Source of the DNA: Kiritimatiellia bacterium
GTDB taxonomy: Bacteria; Verrucomicrobiota; Kiritimatiellia; JAFGHX01
DNA length: 38,698 nucleotides
Direction: 5' to 3'
NCBI GenBank assembly: GCA_016929905.1
Contig: JAFGHX010000485.1
Location: 1 to 38,698, forward strand
The notes beneath the pieces were generated by a model. That model saw only the letters and a list, made by a program, of their open reading frames with translations. It was not told the DNA's origin and did no database searches. The position numbers and the translations under genes were made by a program. Below are positions 17,668 through 25,367 of the stretch, one piece after another; positions within the stretch are counted from its first letter, which is position 1, and each line of letters begins with the position of its first letter.

Positions 17668-18528
17668 CTACAGGGACAGCAGTGTTTCCGACAGCTTGGA
17701 CTCCTCCGCGATGGAGGCGACGATCCCCTCGATATCCGGCACGGTCAAGCCGAGCCGCCGCCAGACCCCGATCTCGAACGCCGGCGCGATGAGGTCGCCG
17801 CCGTTTCCGACCTTTTTCAGGTTGCAGATGTAGTTCGCGGTATGGCACAGCCGCGCGATTTCGACGTTGGCGACGTTGGCGTTTTCCGGGTCGTGATGCC
17901 AGCGGATGGACTGGACGACGTCTTCGGGCAGTTTCCATTTCTGGGCGAGCCAGGCGCCGACCTCGGCATGGTTGGCGCCGAAAATCTCGAATTCGGCCCG
18001 GAACAGGGGTATCCACTTCTGTTCGGCCCACACGATGGCGTCGGCGAAATCGGCCTGGAAGAACTGCTGCAGAACGACTTTGCCGATGTCGTGCAGCAGG
18101 CCGGCCAGGTGCAGCAGATCGGGCGAGAACGGTTTGTCGAGCGGATGGCGGAGCGACTTGTGCAGCACGTTGACACCCAGCCCGGTACTGATCGCGTGGC
18201 GCCAGAATTCCTTCTTACTGAACCCGTTCGAATCGGCGTGGGCCGAAAACACGGCGGTGGAGAGGGCGACATTGCGCACGGCGACGAATCCCATCGTCGC
18301 AATGGCCTGTTGGATGGAATGGATGCGCTCGGGCAGGCCGTAGGCGGCGGAATTGACGATTTTGAGGATTCTGGCCATCATGGACTGGTCGTCCTTGATG
18401 ATGGCCGCCACGCGTTCGGCATCGGAGTTCGGGTCCTGTACGGCTTGCGTGAGGCGTTGGATAATGGGGGGGAGGGTAGGGAGGTTATTCACACCCTCGA
18501 GTTCCTTGAACAGTTCTTCCTTTTTCAT
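17668..18528 (-). CDS. HDOD-domain signalling protein
   Basis: 286 aa, made almost entirely of an HDOD domain: NLPTLPPIIQRLTQAVQDP at the N-terminus, ILKIVNSAAYGL, AIATMGFVAVRNVALS, and an HD motif that is actually intact (GLLHDIGK, His146-Asp147), whereas many HDOD proteins have lost it. A second His pair occurs in IRWHHDPEN. HDOD proteins take part in bacterial signalling, including motility and cyclic-dinucleotide networks; activity here is unknown. ATG 18528 overlaps the upstream kinase stop by four bases (ATGA). Confidence 0.92.
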   Translation of the reverse strand: MKKEELFKELEGVNNLPTLPPIIQRLTQAVQDPNSDAERVAAIIKDDQSMMARILKIVNSAAYGLPERIHSIQQAIATMGFVAVRNVALSTAVFSAHADSNGFSKKEFWRHAISTGLGVNVLHKSLRHPLDKPFSPDLLHLAGLLHDIGKVVLQQFFQADFADAIVWAEQKWIPLFRAEFEIFGANHAEVGAWLAQKWKLPEDVVQSIRWHHDPENANVANVEIARLCHTANYICNLKKVGNGGDLIAPAFEIGVWRRLGLTVPDIEGIVASIAEESKLSETLLSL

Positions 18529-19829
18529 CCCGTGCCCGCCTTTGTTTTCTCAGTACGCATTTCCGCCGCAGGAATCTCGACGGTGAAAGCGGCGCCCTTA
18601 CCCGGCTCGCTCTCCACGTCCAGGCTGCCGTTGTGCCCTTCTATGATACCATGGCTGACGAAAAGGCCCAGGCCGGATCCGCCCATGGCCCGGCGCGTCG
18701 TCCAGAACGGGTCGAACAGGTGTTCCAGGTCCGCGGCCCGGATGCCGGGCCCGTTGTCTTTGACCTGCACGACGACATGGCCGTCAGGGTTCACGAATCC
18801 GCGCACGGTCAGTGTGCCCTGGCGCCCGGCCTCTCTGATCGCGTTGGCGGCGTTGAGGAACAGGTTCACGAACACCTGGCACAGCATCTGTTCGCTGCCG
18901 CGGACCCGCGGCAGGTCGGCCGGCACCTCGTTTCGCACCCGCACGCGGGATTTCAGGTGGCTGGCCGCCAGTTGAAGGGCCGATTGCACGGTGGCGGCCA
19001 GACTGACCAGGCGTTTGCGTTGCGGCGCCGTCGAGGTGTAGCTCTTCATATCGCGCACGATGTCCGCGATCCGCTCCGTGCCTTTCTTCAACCCTTCGAG
19101 CAGGGCCGGCATTTCGCGGCGAATGAAGGTGAGCTGCCGTTTCTCCTTCGCCGTCAGGCGGTGGTCGGGGTCCAGCGCGTTTTCGATACATGTCCAGAAC
19201 AGCCCAAACGTCTCGAGGTTGGAGGAGATGAAGGTGTTCGGGTTGTTGATCTCGTGGGCGATCCCGGCGGAAAGGATGCCCGCGGACGCGAGCCGGTCGG
19301 TATGGATCAGTTTCTGGGTCTGGCGCCGCAGCGTCGCCTCCAGTTCGTGCACCTTGCGCTGCAGCGCGTCCTTGTTCCGCTTCAACTCGACCGTCTGGTT
19401 GCGGAACGCCCGTTCGAGCGACCGTTTCTGAGCGCGGAGCCGGTCGTCGGACTCCTTGATGCGCAGCATCACTTTCGCGTAACCGGCCAGGTCATCCGCT
19501 TCGTAGGGCTTGAACAGGTAGCCGTCGGCTCCCAGCTCGAGCCCTCGGAACCGATGGCTCGGATCCACGCGCCGCCCGGTCGCCATCACGACGGGGATAT
19601 GCGCCGTCTTCTCTTCGGCCTTGAGCCGCCGGCAGAGCTCGAACCCGTCCATGCCGGGCAGCTCGACGTCGAGGAAGATGACGTCGGGCCCGCCGCTTTC
19701 GGCGAGGTGGAGGCCGTCCGGGCCGTTTTTCGCCGTGACGACGCGGTGTTGCGGGAAATAGGCGTGCAACACATGGGTCATGACGTCGAGGTGGTCTTGA
19801 TCGTCATCGATCAGGAGGAATTTGGCCAT
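18525..19829 (-). CDS. Receiver-histidine kinase hybrid
   Basis: 434 aa, cytoplasmic. It has an N-terminal receiver domain (Asp8-Asp10, phosphoacceptor Asp54 in FLDVELPGM, Thr84, Lys107 in FKPY), a coiled-coil linker (about 125-175), a HisKA domain with His192 in GIAHEINNP, then HATPase_c with N box NLFLNAANAI, DNGPGI and GGSGLGL. No membrane segment is seen, so input probably comes through phosphorylation of the receiver or another protein. It heads the four-gene block kinase-HDOD-CheY-CheA-like. GGAAG lies upstream of the ATG; a gap of 90 nt separates it from the HAD gene. Confidence 0.93.
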   Translation of the reverse strand: MAKFLLIDDDQDHLDVMTHVLHAYFPQHRVVTAKNGPDGLHLAESGGPDVIFLDVELPGMDGFELCRRLKAEEKTAHIPVVMATGRRVDPSHRFRGLELGADGYLFKPYEADDLAGYAKVMLRIKESDDRLRAQKRSLERAFRNQTVELKRNKDALQRKVHELEATLRRQTQKLIHTDRLASAGILSAGIAHEINNPNTFISSNLETFGLFWTCIENALDPDHRLTAKEKRQLTFIRREMPALLEGLKKGTERIADIVRDMKSYTSTAPQRKRLVSLAATVQSALQLAASHLKSRVRVRNEVPADLPRVRGSEQMLCQVFVNLFLNAANAIREAGRQGTLTVRGFVNPDGHVVVQVKDNGPGIRAADLEHLFDPFWTTRRAMGGSGLGLFVSHGIIEGHNGSLDVESEPGKGAAFTVEIPAAEMRTEKTKAGTG

Positions 19830-19919
19830 GGGTTCACTTCCGTCCCTGCCCGCCCATTCTGCGATAATCCAGGCGGGAGGGCAAGAAGAACAACGGGCGG
19901 CCGCCGGCCGGGCCCGCCT

Positions 19920-20702
19920 TCAGCCGGTCAGTTCGTTGCGGCCGGGCGTATCGGCGCCGTGCGCGGCGCCGGGCCCGGGGTTTGGCAGGGGGTCCGTCTT
20001 GCGGGCGGCGACCATCGCGAGCACGTCGCCGAGCATGTCCAGCGAGGGGATGGTCACGTGCGGCGCGTGCGCCTGGGAGAGCGGCACATGCTGGACGTAC
20101 GCCCCCTGCCGGCGCGCGATGCGCACCGCCCCCATTCCGAGCCGGCGGGGGGTCAGGAAGTCGGTCAGCGGGTTATCGCCGACAAAGACCGTTTTGGCGA
20201 GTGTGATTTCCATTTCGAGTTCCATGACGTAGAACGGGTCCGGCCAGAAGTCGGTTCGTTCCCGCCCGCCGAGCAGGTCGCTGGTATAGAGCATGGAATC
20301 GACGAGCGGCTCCAGCTCGAGCGCCGCGACCTTGTTGCGCTGCAGGTTGCCGGGCCCGTGGGCCATGAGCCCGATCTTCATGTCCTGCGCGGCGACCGTG
20401 GCGAGGCAGACGCGGGCGTCGGGGTACAGCTCGATCGTGGGCCGATGGCAGTTGAACACCTCGCTCACGCGCCGGAGCAGCCCCTCTTCCACGTGCCGGA
20501 AATAGGACTGCAGAACGGGCAGCAGAATGTTTTCCCGTTCGCCGGCCCGGACGCGGGCGGCGAGTTCCGCGCGGATATCGATTCCGTACAGGTTATCGAT
20601 GTAGGTGGCGATGGCGCGATAGCCGCTGAGCAGGAATTCGCGTTCCGGGTAGAGGGTATCATCCAGATCGAAGATGACGGCTTCGAAGTGGCGGTCGGAG
20701 AT
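19920..20702 (-). CDS. HAD-superfamily phosphatase, probable AUC start codon
   Basis: Predicted cytoplasmic phosphohydrolase, 260 aa. Motif I DLDDTLYP (Asp12, Asp14) and motif IV VFVGDNPLTD are intact. The motif II region reads GLMAHGPGN, where relatives have Thr-Asn-Gly, and Lys follows in LQRNK. The only usual start codon (GTG 20492) lies well after motif I, so translation must begin earlier. No ATG, GTG or TTG exists between the legB stop (20715) and motif I. AUC at 20702 has a perfect AAGGAG with a 7-nt spacer, making it the best start; a base error is the alternative. Its place after legB suggests a sugar-phosphate substrate (inference). Confidence 0.75.
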   Translation of the reverse strand: MSDRHFEAVIFDLDDTLYPEREFLLSGYRAIATYIDNLYGIDIRAELAARVRAGERENILLPVLQSYFRHVEEGLLRRVSEVFNCHRPTIELYPDARVCLATVAAQDMKIGLMAHGPGNLQRNKVAALELEPLVDSMLYTSDLLGGRERTDFWPDPFYVMELEMEITLAKTVFVGDNPLTDFLTPRRLGMGAVRIARRQGAYVQHVPLSQAHAPHVTIPSLDMLGDVLAMVAARKTDPLPNPGPGAAHGADTPGRNELTG

Positions 20703-20714
20703 GCCGGTTCTCCT

Positions 20715-21707
20715 TCAGATGTAGTAGCGTTCGACGTCGAACGAGCGGATTCGCGGTTTCATCCATTCGGCGGCCCGGCGCAGGCCGTCCTGGAGCGTGG
20801 TGGCCGGCGCCCAGCCGGTGAGGGTCCGCAGCCGCGTATTGTCCGCGCAGAGGCGCTGGACCTCGCTGGGCGCGGGCCGGACGCGTTCGGTGTCGCTGCA
20901 AACGCGGATCTGGCGTCCGAGCGCCTGCTGCGCCATGTCGACGAGTTGGCGGATACTGGTTTCCGTGCCGGTCCCGACGTTGACGACGCGGCCGACGGCC
21001 GCGTCGCAGGCGGCGAGTCGCATGAACCCCTGGACGGTGTCGGCCACGTAGTTGAGGTCGCGCGTCGTGTGCAGGTTGCCGAGGTGCAGTTCGTCGCGCG
21101 CGCCGAGGAGCTGCATCAGGATCGTGGGAATGACGGCGCGGGCCGACTGGCGCGGCCCGTAGGTATTGAACGGGCGCACGACCACGACGGGCAGCCCGAA
21201 CGAGCGGGCGTAGCTTTCGGCGAGTTTGTCCGCGCCGATCTTGCTGGCCGCATAGGGGCTCTGGCCCTGCAGCGGATGGTCTTCGGCGATGGGCACGCGG
21301 CGCGGCGTGCCGTAGACTTCGCTGGTCGAGGTGATGATCACCCGGCCGGCCCCGGCCGCGCGCGCGCTTTCCAGCACGTTAAGCGTGCCGAGCACGTTGG
21401 TCTCGACGTAGGAGCGCGGCGCGTGATAGGAGTAGGGGATCCCGATCAGCGCGGCGAGGTGGAACACGATATCGCCGCTCGCGACCAGGCGGCGGACGCA
21501 CTCCGGGTCGCGCACGTCGCCGGCGACCAGTTCGACGCCGGCGCGGACATCGGGGGGCACGTCGTCCATCCAGCCGCGCGAGCCGCGCGCATCGTAGAGC
21601 GTGAGCGCCCGGGTACGGGCGCCTGCCCGCACGAGGGCTTCCACCAGGTGGCTGCCGATGAACCCGCAGGCGCCGGTCACCACCACGCGCGCGTCGTTCC
21701 AGTTCAC
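20715..21707 (-). CDS. legB: NAD-dependent sugar-nucleotide 4,6-dehydratase, LegB-like
   Basis: Extended short-chain dehydrogenase, 330 aa. Rossmann motif TGACGFIGSH (11-20), catalytic STSEVYG (127-133) with YAASK (Tyr152, Lys156), and RPFNTYGPRQSARAVIPT. By recall it resembles Campylobacter LegB (GDP-N-acetylglucosamine 4,6-dehydratase) closely in the AALIGIPYSYHAPRSYVETN and RDLNYVADT regions, so legionaminic-acid biosynthesis is the best guess; generic GDP-mannose or UDP-sugar dehydratase is the alternative. GTG 21707 overlaps the ptmE-like stop by four bases (GTGA). The adjacent CBS-nucleotidyltransferase and the flagellar context support flagellin sugar synthesis. Confidence 0.85.
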   Translation of the reverse strand: MNWNDARVVVTGACGFIGSHLVEALVRAGARTRALTLYDARGSRGWMDDVPPDVRAGVELVAGDVRDPECVRRLVASGDIVFHLAALIGIPYSYHAPRSYVETNVLGTLNVLESARAAGAGRVIITSTSEVYGTPRRVPIAEDHPLQGQSPYAASKIGADKLAESYARSFGLPVVVVRPFNTYGPRQSARAVIPTILMQLLGARDELHLGNLHTTRDLNYVADTVQGFMRLAACDAAVGRVVNVGTGTETSIRQLVDMAQQALGRQIRVCSDTERVRPAPSEVQRLCADNTRLRTLTGWAPATTLQDGLRRAAEWMKPRIRSFDVERYYI

Positions 21708-22870
21708 CGCCGCGCCTCCGTTGCCGGGCGGTCGTTGCCGATCGGGTGGATCAGTTTCAGCGCCGCTTCGATGTTGAGTTGCTCCCGAATCGCCGCGCGC
21801 AGGTCCTCCGGGTTGCCGATGTCGCGCCAGTACTCGATGACCGGGAAGGCGCAGACCCGCCCGCCCGCCTCGAGAACGGTCTGGACCAGGTCCGTCATGT
21901 CGAAGTACCGCTCGCGGGGGATCAGATCGATGCAGGCCGGTTCCAGCACGTAGATGCCGGCATTGATGAAATGCTCGTAGACGGGTTTCTCGTGCAGGCT
22001 TACGATCCGCTCGCCGTCCAGTTCCACCACGCCGTAGGGGACCTGGACCTTCTGCTTGCGTACGCACATGACCAGGTCGCACGCGGCCTTGCGGTGAAAG
22101 CGCAGGAGGCTGGCGAAATTGATGGTCGTCAGCAGGTCGCCGTTCATCACGATGAACGGCCGCTTCGGCCGGGGGTCGAGCAGCGACAGCCCGCCGGCCG
22201 TGCCGAGCCGCTTCTTCTCGTTGATGTAGGAGACGCGCACCTGGTGGTCGTTCCCGTCGCCGATGTGGGCGCGGATCCGGTCGGCGAGATGGTGCACGGA
22301 GATGGCGACGTCCTCCACGCCGTTGGCGCGCAGGTTGTGCAGGATCCGATCGAGCAGGGGGCGGCCGGCGATCGGGAGCATGGGTTTCGGGGTCGAGTCC
22401 GTCAGGGGGTGCAGCCGCGTCCCCAGCCCGCCGGCCATGATCACGGCCTTCTGTTCGCGGATATCGTCGACCAGGGCCTGCAGCAGTTCGAGCCGGACGG
22501 GCCGGTTGCGGCCGTCGACGACGGGGAGATGGCGAATGGAGAACTTGCGCATCACCTGCAGCATCTCGCCGGCCGGCGTGCCGAGCGGGACGGTGACGGG
22601 CTTGCGGTTCATGATGCGTTCGGCCGGTTCGCCGAGATCGACGCCGGCCAGGATGCCGCGGCGGATATCGCCGTCGGTAATCGTGCCCAGCAGCGCGCCC
22701 TCCGCGTCGACGATCAGGATGATCTCCATGGCGGCCCAGTCCATCTTGCGGATGATTTCCTGGATGGAGTCCGCGGCGGAGGCGAGGGTGGCCGTCATGC
22801 ATTTCGGAAGCGCGGCGGCGGCCTGCCTCGTCGGGGCCGGTTCTGCGGCTGTCTCGGGCTCACGGATCAT
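21704..22870 (-). CDS. ptmE: Nucleotidyltransferase with N-terminal CBS pair (PtmE/LegA-like)
   Basis: 388 aa from ATG 22870. Two CBS motifs occupy the N-terminal third (VDAEGALLGTITDGDIRRG; MRKFSIRHLPVVD), followed by a sugar-phosphate nucleotidyltransferase with AVIMAGGLGTRLHPLT, PKPMLPIAGRPLLD, NGDLLT and NAGIYVLEP. This architecture is that of PtmE, which makes GDP-glucosamine in the legionaminic-acid route of Campylobacter flagellin glycosylation; the assignment rests on architecture and its legB neighbour. GTGAGG lies about 10 nt before ATG 22870; ATGs at 22951 and 22798 are possible. It is 11 nt after the small upstream ORF. Confidence 0.82.
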   Translation of the reverse strand: MIREPETAAEPAPTRQAAAALPKCMTATLASAADSIQEIIRKMDWAAMEIILIVDAEGALLGTITDGDIRRGILAGVDLGEPAERIMNRKPVTVPLGTPAGEMLQVMRKFSIRHLPVVDGRNRPVRLELLQALVDDIREQKAVIMAGGLGTRLHPLTDSTPKPMLPIAGRPLLDRILHNLRANGVEDVAISVHHLADRIRAHIGDGNDHQVRVSYINEKKRLGTAGGLSLLDPRPKRPFIVMNGDLLTTINFASLLRFHRKAACDLVMCVRKQKVQVPYGVVELDGERIVSLHEKPVYEHFINAGIYVLEPACIDLIPRERYFDMTDLVQTVLEAGGRVCAFPVIEYWRDIGNPEDLRAAIREQLNIEAALKLIHPIGNDRPATEARR

Positions 22871-22881
22871 GCGCGGCAGCC

Positions 22882-23064
22882 TCACGTTCGGGTGCGGGCG
22901 GCGCGGCCGGGTGTTCTGGCCGAGGCCGAATTCTGGAGCGCGTCGAGACATTCGCCGAAGTGGACGCTCAGCAGATACAGAGCGTTGCGCAGTTCCAGTA
23001 CGAGGCCCAGCCCCTGGCGGCGTCGCGCCGGGGAGTCTGCAGCTTCCTTCCCTCTCGTGCTCAT
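22882..23064 (-). CDS. Small protein, 60 aa, unknown, in flagellar/glycan operon
   Basis: ATG 23064 with GGGAG 8 nt upstream. The product has a basic N-terminus, one amphipathic or weakly hydrophobic helix (GLVLELRNALYLLSVHFGE), and a Ser/Ala/Arg-rich tail. It lies 65 nt after flgK and 11 nt before the ptmE-like gene, so it is probably co-transcribed. I recognise no family. It could be a spurious ORF, but position and ribosome-binding site favour a gene. Confidence 0.5.
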   Translation of the reverse strand: MSTRGKEAADSPARRRQGLGLVLELRNALYLLSVHFGECLDALQNSASARTPGRAARTRT

Positions 23065-23129
23065 GGCTTTCTCCCTTCCGTCCGGACTCTCGGAAAAAAA
23101 CGGTTCCGGCTCGCCCGCCGTGCGCGTGT

Positions 23130-24572
23130 CTACCAGCCGTAGCCGAGGTGCAGCAGGTTCTCGATCAGCAGGTCGGCCCGGTCGATCACGCGCGCCGCGG
23201 CCTGGAACGCACGTTGGGCGGAGATCATGTCGATCATCTCCTCGTCCAGGTTCACGCCGGACTGGTTCTGGATGGCGTTCTCGAGCATCGTGACCACCGC
23301 CCGGGCGTCGGCGGCGAGCCGGTCTTCGGTCTGGATGCGCGCCCCGAGGTCGGACATCATGCTCGTCAGGTATTCCCCGAACGTCTGGTTGTCCAGGGCG
23401 GCCGGGCGAAGGTAGGACAGCTGCGCGATCTCGAGCGCCTTCGCTCCGTCGTCCGGGTTCGGGGTAGGGGCGGCATCGTGCCGTGTGGCCGCGGCGGCGA
23501 TCAGCCTGCCGTCGCCGGCTACGCCGGCGTCCAGCGCGATGTCGGAGGCGTTCGTGCCGGAGAAGAAGTTCCCGCCCGGATTGCCGAACAGGTCGTAGCC
23601 GGTCACGTGGACGGCGTTGACGTCCGTGATGAGCTGCGCGGTGAACGCGTCCAGGTCCGTCCGGAACTGGTCGATGACGGCCGCCGCCGCGATCCAGCCC
23701 TCGATGCTGCCGCCCGTCACGGAGACGGGGTTGCCGGCGCTCGGGCCGGTGGCCCAGTTCACGGCGATGGCGGGCGGGGCGGAGGCATCCACTTCCATCG
23801 TGTAGGAGGTGCCGCCGGAGACCAGCACGTCGGCGCCCACGTTCACGGTGTAGGTGTTGTCCGGTTCGTGCGTGACGCCGATCTGGAGCTTCTCGCTGAT
23901 CTGCTTCACGAGCAGGTCGCGCCGGTCGAGCAGGTCGTTCACGTCGTCGTTGCCCCAGAGGGTCTGGATCCGGATCTCGTCGTTGAGCTTCGCGATGTTC
24001 GCGGCCCAGGTGTTCACTTCCTCGACCTCCATCGGGACGGTGCCCGTCGCACCGGCGCCGGCTCCGCTGGCGATGCCCGTTCGGTATTCGCCGAGCCGGA
24101 TCGCGTAGTTGTGGAGCTGATCGGTGAGCGTGATGGTCCGCTCCAGCAGCACGCTGCGGAAGGCGAGATTATCGGCATTGTTCGCCACGTCCTGCCAGGC
24201 GTCCCAGAACCGCTGCAGGTTCGCGGCGAGGCTCTCCTCGCCCAGGCCGTTGACGAGCATCTCGGTCTGCTGGAGGGCCTCGGCGAACTGGGCGTGGCTC
24301 TCGGCGTCCGACACCTCGCGGCGCAGGTTGCGTTCCAGCAGGAAGTTGTAGGAGCGGATCACGTCCTGGATCCGCACGCCCGTTCCGAACGAGTGCTCGC
24401 TGATCTCGTAGGATGTGGGGTCGATGAAGGGGCTGGTTTCCATCAGCACGCGCTGCTTGTGGTACCCTTCGGTGTTCACGTTGGCCATGTTGTGGCCGGT
24501 GGTCGAGAGCTGGGCCTGGTGGCTGAGGATCGCGCTTCGGCCCAGGTAGATGACGTCGTTGATGCGCAGCAT
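23130..24572 (-). CDS. flgK: Flagellar hook-associated protein 1 (FlgK)
   Basis: First hook-filament junction protein, exported through the flagellar type III system. 480 aa. The conserved N-terminal helix (GRSAILSHQAQLSTTGHNMANVNTEGYHKQRV) and C-terminal SGVNLDEEMIDMISAQRAFQAAARVI followed by DLLIENLLHLGYGW are diagnostic; the middle, variable region is moderately sized. AAGGGAT and AGGAA precede the ATG, 4 nt after flgN. The usual partner flgL does not follow; the operon instead continues into a small ORF and sugar genes. Confidence 0.96.
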   Translation of the reverse strand: MLRINDVIYLGRSAILSHQAQLSTTGHNMANVNTEGYHKQRVLMETSPFIDPTSYEISEHSFGTGVRIQDVIRSYNFLLERNLRREVSDAESHAQFAEALQQTEMLVNGLGEESLAANLQRFWDAWQDVANNADNLAFRSVLLERTITLTDQLHNYAIRLGEYRTGIASGAGAGATGTVPMEVEEVNTWAANIAKLNDEIRIQTLWGNDDVNDLLDRRDLLVKQISEKLQIGVTHEPDNTYTVNVGADVLVSGGTSYTMEVDASAPPAIAVNWATGPSAGNPVSVTGGSIEGWIAAAAVIDQFRTDLDAFTAQLITDVNAVHVTGYDLFGNPGGNFFSGTNASDIALDAGVAGDGRLIAAAATRHDAAPTPNPDDGAKALEIAQLSYLRPAALDNQTFGEYLTSMMSDLGARIQTEDRLAADARAVVTMLENAIQNQSGVNLDEEMIDMISAQRAFQAAARVIDRADLLIENLLHLGYGW

Positions 24573-24576
24573 GTTC

Positions 24577-25011
24577 CTATCCCTTCCGCTGGACGAACAG
24601 GGGCCCGGTGGCCTGCTGAACGCTGCCCGAGGCGCCGTAGATGCCGGCCTTGTTCGATGCGGGCCGGCCCAGCGAGGACAGCATTTTCTCGATGATGCTC
24701 AGGAAATTGTTGGCCAGGGTCCGATTCGTGCGCTGGCGAATGCGGATTCTGGCCAGGCGTTCGCGGACGAGCGCCTCGATGCCGGCCAGGTCGAGCCGGT
24801 CTTTGGGGCCCGGCCGCGTCTGGGCCAGTTGCAGTTCGCGGCGCAGCGTATTGAACCGAACGACGTTGTGCTCCTGCCGCGAGACGGCGTCCCAGATGGC
24901 GTCGGCGTCATGCGCGATCATCGCCTCCTGCAGGACGCGGGCCGCCTCGTCCATTTCGCGAAGGCAGTCCAGAAGGCGGTCCGGCAGGGCTTTGGTTTCC
25001 GGCTGCGTCAC
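24577..25011 (-). CDS. flgN: FlgN-like export chaperone
   Basis: 144 aa, predicted all-helical: LLDCLREMDEAARVLQEAMIAHDADAIWDAVSRQ, VRFNTLRRELQLAQ, NRTLANNFLSIIEKMLSSLG, then NKAGIYGASGSVQ, a C-terminal pattern typical of FlgN-type chaperones of FlgK/FlgL. GTG 25011 overlaps the flgJ stop by four bases and has AGGAGG 7 nt upstream. Its position directly before flgK supports the call; sequence similarity in this family is weak. Confidence 0.82.
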   Translation of the reverse strand: MTQPETKALPDRLLDCLREMDEAARVLQEAMIAHDADAIWDAVSRQEHNVVRFNTLRRELQLAQTRPGPKDRLDLAGIEALVRERLARIRIRQRTNRTLANNFLSIIEKMLSSLGRPASNKAGIYGASGSVQQATGPLFVQRKG

Positions 25012-25349
25012 GGTGTGTCCTCCTGCCCGGCCTCGGTCTTGCGCGCGGCCTGCAGCGCAAGCTGGCTGAGCAGCGTGTCGGCGATCCCGAAGCTGCCGGC
25101 GCGCCCGATCTCGCGGCCGGCCTGTTCGAGCGCATAGTCGAAGAGCTGGTCGTTGCCCACGGCCTGTTCCTCTTCGTCGAGGAACATGGGCTTCATGCAC
25201 TGCTTCAGCAAGGTGCTCATGAAGACGCCTTCGAAATCCCGGCACGTTTCACGCAGCGGCGCCTCGGCATCGCCGGCGCCGGCCGGTTTCTCCGCATCGG
25301 GGCGTGCCGCGCGCGTCAATCCTGAGATGGCGACCGTGTCGAAATCCAT
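25008..25349 (-). CDS. flgJ: Rod-binding protein FlgJ, N-terminal domain only
   Basis: 113 aa. The Rod-binding domain is recognised by CRDFEGVFMSTLLKQCMKPMF and FDYALEQAGREIG...FGIADTLLSQL. It is a rod-cap/scaffold protein in the periplasm. The muramidase domain of enterobacterial FlgJ (about 200 further residues) is absent, as in many non-enteric bacteria, so a separate peptidoglycan hydrolase must open the wall. It follows flgI by 18 nt. Confidence 0.92.
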   Translation of the reverse strand: MDFDTVAISGLTRAARPDAEKPAGAGDAEAPLRETCRDFEGVFMSTLLKQCMKPMFLDEEEQAVGNDQLFDYALEQAGREIGRAGSFGIADTLLSQLALQAARKTEAGQEDTP

Positions 25350-25367
25350 TGTCGGCTGTTCCCGGTT

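Noticed and set aside
18633..21953. 1106-codon open frame on the plus strand
   Set aside because: Entirely antisense to the receiver-kinase, HAD and legB genes, all with clear family motifs. Its low-complexity Gly/Asp/Val/Arg composition is typical of an antisense frame in GC-rich DNA.
23094..23100. T7 run on the minus strand after flgK as an intrinsic terminator
   Set aside because: Only weak 4-5 bp stems precede it, so I do not call a terminator between flgK and the small ORF.
24170..24190. TTATCGGC resembling a sigma-28 -10 box on the minus strand
   Set aside because: Inside flgK with no TAAA-like element at the right distance; the same holds for copies within dxs and oppA.
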